64,000 nt of DNA from Patella vulgata (Eukaryota > Mollusca > Gastropoda > Patellidae), in the NCBI RefSeq assembly GCF_932274485.2, contig NC_065884.2, positions 70,020,046 through 70,084,045 on the forward strand. The letters run 5' to 3'. Positions 62,042 to 64,000 of the stretch are shown piece by piece. Position numbers and translations under genes: made by a program. Within the stretch, counting starts at the first letter, position 1; each line of letters opens with the position of its first letter. The notes below the pieces were generated by a model. That model did no database searches. It was given only the letters and a program-made list of their open reading frames with translations, and had not been told where the DNA came from.

Positions 62042-63151
62042 GTAAGTCTTAGACTCTTTCCGTAATTATTTTTTTGGTATAAAAAAAGATAAAATATACT
62101 TTATAAACGTGTCACCATCTACATGTGTACAAAAGTGTTAAAATATGTTAATATTGCTCTATGTATTAAAGTACTTATAGTTACATAACAGTAAAAATAA
62201 TAGATTGTTCTCCGCAAAATGTTTCGAATTTTAACATATAAAGATAAAACATATTTTATTAACGTGTCACCAGCTACAGGTATACAGAAGTTTTAAAATA
62301 TTTTAATATTGCTACCTTATAGTTACATAAAAATAAAAAGTAGATGTCAGCCGATGACGACTTATGAGACATGGTTAAAATTTTCAAATTAGTATAAATT
62401 ACAAATATAAGAATAAAACAAGAAAAATAAAACCAAATTACGAAGTTAAAATATCACATCACTATCAAGCTCTTTCTCAATTCAAATCAATCGTTTCGAG
62501 ATATCAATCTCCGTATTGATCTGATCACCCACTATTACAAGATCTCCGTGCTTCCTATTCCGATTTTTTTTTATAAGCAATATTTTATTCAGATTTGTAT
62601 CTGAATAGGGATTGGGGAACAGGCATAGCCTATATTAAACCCCTCTCCCTGTTTGATATAGATACATGTCTTTACATTTTAGAAATTAATAATCAATGTA
62701 CACGTGCAAGTATGATTATAGTGAGAATATATTTACAATGATGAGTGTTTATAGTTGTCCCTATTCCGATCCCAAGGCTGAGCCTTGCTTTACAAATCCC
62801 CAAAAGACCGAACTGAATAATTTCAATACCGACTATATATATGGAACTCAGTTGCATCTCCGAACTTCTAACAGTTTATATACACTTTGGTGGATCAATC
62901 GTGATTAATTTTGTTGCTGGACTCGATGTGGTTAGCCTTAGTTTACAATTATTGGCGGATGTCGCATCCTGAATCAAGAACCGTTTATTTACATGTAAGA
63001 GTCCGTGTCTATAAAATATATTTTTATCTTGTGGTCCGACATAATATTTCTAGGGTAAAAAATGGGATACAGACATAATCCACATTCATTCAAACACACC
63101 TGTAAATCGTGACACTGCACGAGACTCATATGTGTTGTCCCGATCATATAC
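62042..63151 (+). other. intron (start) of the 61.5-kb gene, nothing else recognised
   Basis: Contains a rough direct duplication (AAAGATAAAATATACTTTAT at about 62085 and AAAGATAAAACATATTTTAT at about 62240, each followed by AACGTGTCACCA.CTACA). No exon seen. Confidence 0.45.
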
Positions 63152-63365
63152 GCCTAAATCTATTTGTTAAGGCCAGGTCAATTTTCGTCAAGGTCGCTGA
63201 GATGCAAGTAAGGTTAGGGTGCGTGATTGTTGTCGAGATTGTAGGTTAGGGTAAGCATTGGGGCTAGGTCCAGGGTTAGGGTTGTGCTTGGGATTAAGAT
63301 TAGGTCTAGCCCCGTTAACATCTCGTGACCTTTGACCACATATATGAAGATGGCCTTATCAAATA
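63152..63365. mobile_element. telomere-like-repeat MITE, copy T4 (inverted)
   Basis: Starts CCTAAATCTATTTGTTAAGG, then GTCAAGGTCGCTGAGATG, TAAGGTTAGGGTGCGTGATT, GTAGGTTAGGGTAAG, CCAGGGTTAGGGTTGTGC, ends GATGGCCTTATCAAATAGAC. Opposite in orientation to T1-T3. Confidence 0.85.
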
Positions 63366-63894
63366 GACCTAAACATCATAAAAAAATATATACCTTATTG
63401 ATAAACAGAATAGAATATAGAAAAAAACAGAGTTATGCCCCATTATTACTTGTGATTGGTTATGGGAGTGCATGTTGTATACAATAGTTTAATAGAATTA
63501 TTTTGTCTCGTTCCTACCTTATTTGAGATTTATTGTAATTTATTTCTATTGTTATGTCTATGATATGAGGACGGACAACTGTATCCGACTTTCCCTCTTT
63601 GTGTGTAAATCAGAGAGAAAATAAATTAAAGATGCATTATGTCAGATCAGATTTAGATAAAGAGATGATAGTGGTCGCTATAATAGTTCAAAAATAGATA
63701 ACGAAAAGGGAATATATTGAAATTTCAGTCAAATTACGACTGAAGAATTGCATATACTCGATTTTCATTGCAACCGTTTTTACGATAACTAAAAAAAACC
63801 GCGATTATCCATTTGCAAATACAATTATTAAATGGTGATCGTCTGCCAGTCCGTTTAAAATCGCCACCATCCGATGATCTAGGGCGTTGATTAT

Positions 63895-63990
63895 GTGCTT
63901 ATCATAGGATTAGATGCCTAATTAATGATTTATATAACATTTGAGGCCAAATGTAAGACCTGCAATAGGTAGATTTAACTCTTACATGAC
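63895..63990 (+). repeat. GGCCTGA dispersed repeat, copy
   Basis: TTGATTATGTGCTTATCATA, TTATATAACATTTGAGGCC, GACCTGCAATAGGTAGATTT, matching 46676-46770. Confidence 0.75.
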
Positions 63991-64000
63991 GTGGAGCCAC

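Overview
This is a eukaryotic, AT-rich, repeat-saturated window from an animal, most likely a marine mollusc or a close lophotrochozoan relative. That guess rests on the spliceosomal introns, the metazoan orthologues found (RPS16, myotrophin) and the style of its SINEs and 150/160-bp tandem-core elements. I did not identify the species. No prokaryotic operon, CRISPR array, rRNA or free-standing tRNA gene is visible.

Three host genes are supported. (1) A complete ribosomal protein uS9/RPS16 gene on the + strand (5'TOP leader exon at 27342, start codon 27499, stop ending 36401, polyA signal 36415). It has six exons, and its introns are packed with transposons. (2) A complete myotrophin (V-1, ankyrin repeat) gene on the - strand (start codon at 50466, stop at 41865), with four coding exons and a 7.3-kb first intron. 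(3) The first coding exon (61485-62041, + strand) of an unrecognised gene with an Asn/Gly/Ser-rich N-terminus; the rest lies outside or beyond recognition.

The first 27 kb holds no confident host gene and is layered mobile DNA. It contains: 150/160-bp tandem-core elements sharing one terminal module; a 3.5-kb element with 17-bp inverted ends and a 7-bp target duplication (3194-6739) carrying several smaller elements inside; a 391-bp near-perfect palindrome (10750-11140); a decayed DNA transposon with THAP and DDE coding on one strand and a YqaJ-type nuclease on the other (12050-14700); two separate LINE remnants (17.0-18.0 kb and 19.4-20.8 kb); and a Tc1/mariner deletion derivative (23787-24430) inside a diverged copy of a repeat that also occurs intact at 18.7-19.2 kb.

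From 22 kb onward two tRNA-derived SINE families dominate. Family A has a (CT)n tail and family B an (ATTTC)n tail. Their heads and bodies differ, but both end in the same 3' motif around GTTAAACCCCATTT. About 23 A copies and 20 B copies or fragments are listed, several with clean target duplications and several nested in each other or in other elements. MITE families (hAT-like, MULE-like with 9-bp duplication, several palindromic families, and one carrying interstitial CCCTAA/TTAGGG repeats) fill the introns and intergenic space.

The right end (56.9-61.4 kb) has several short tandem arrays, including a three-unit, 75-bp repeat that keeps an open, cysteine-rich frame on the - strand. All similarity statements are from reading the sequence and remembered family features; no database search was run.
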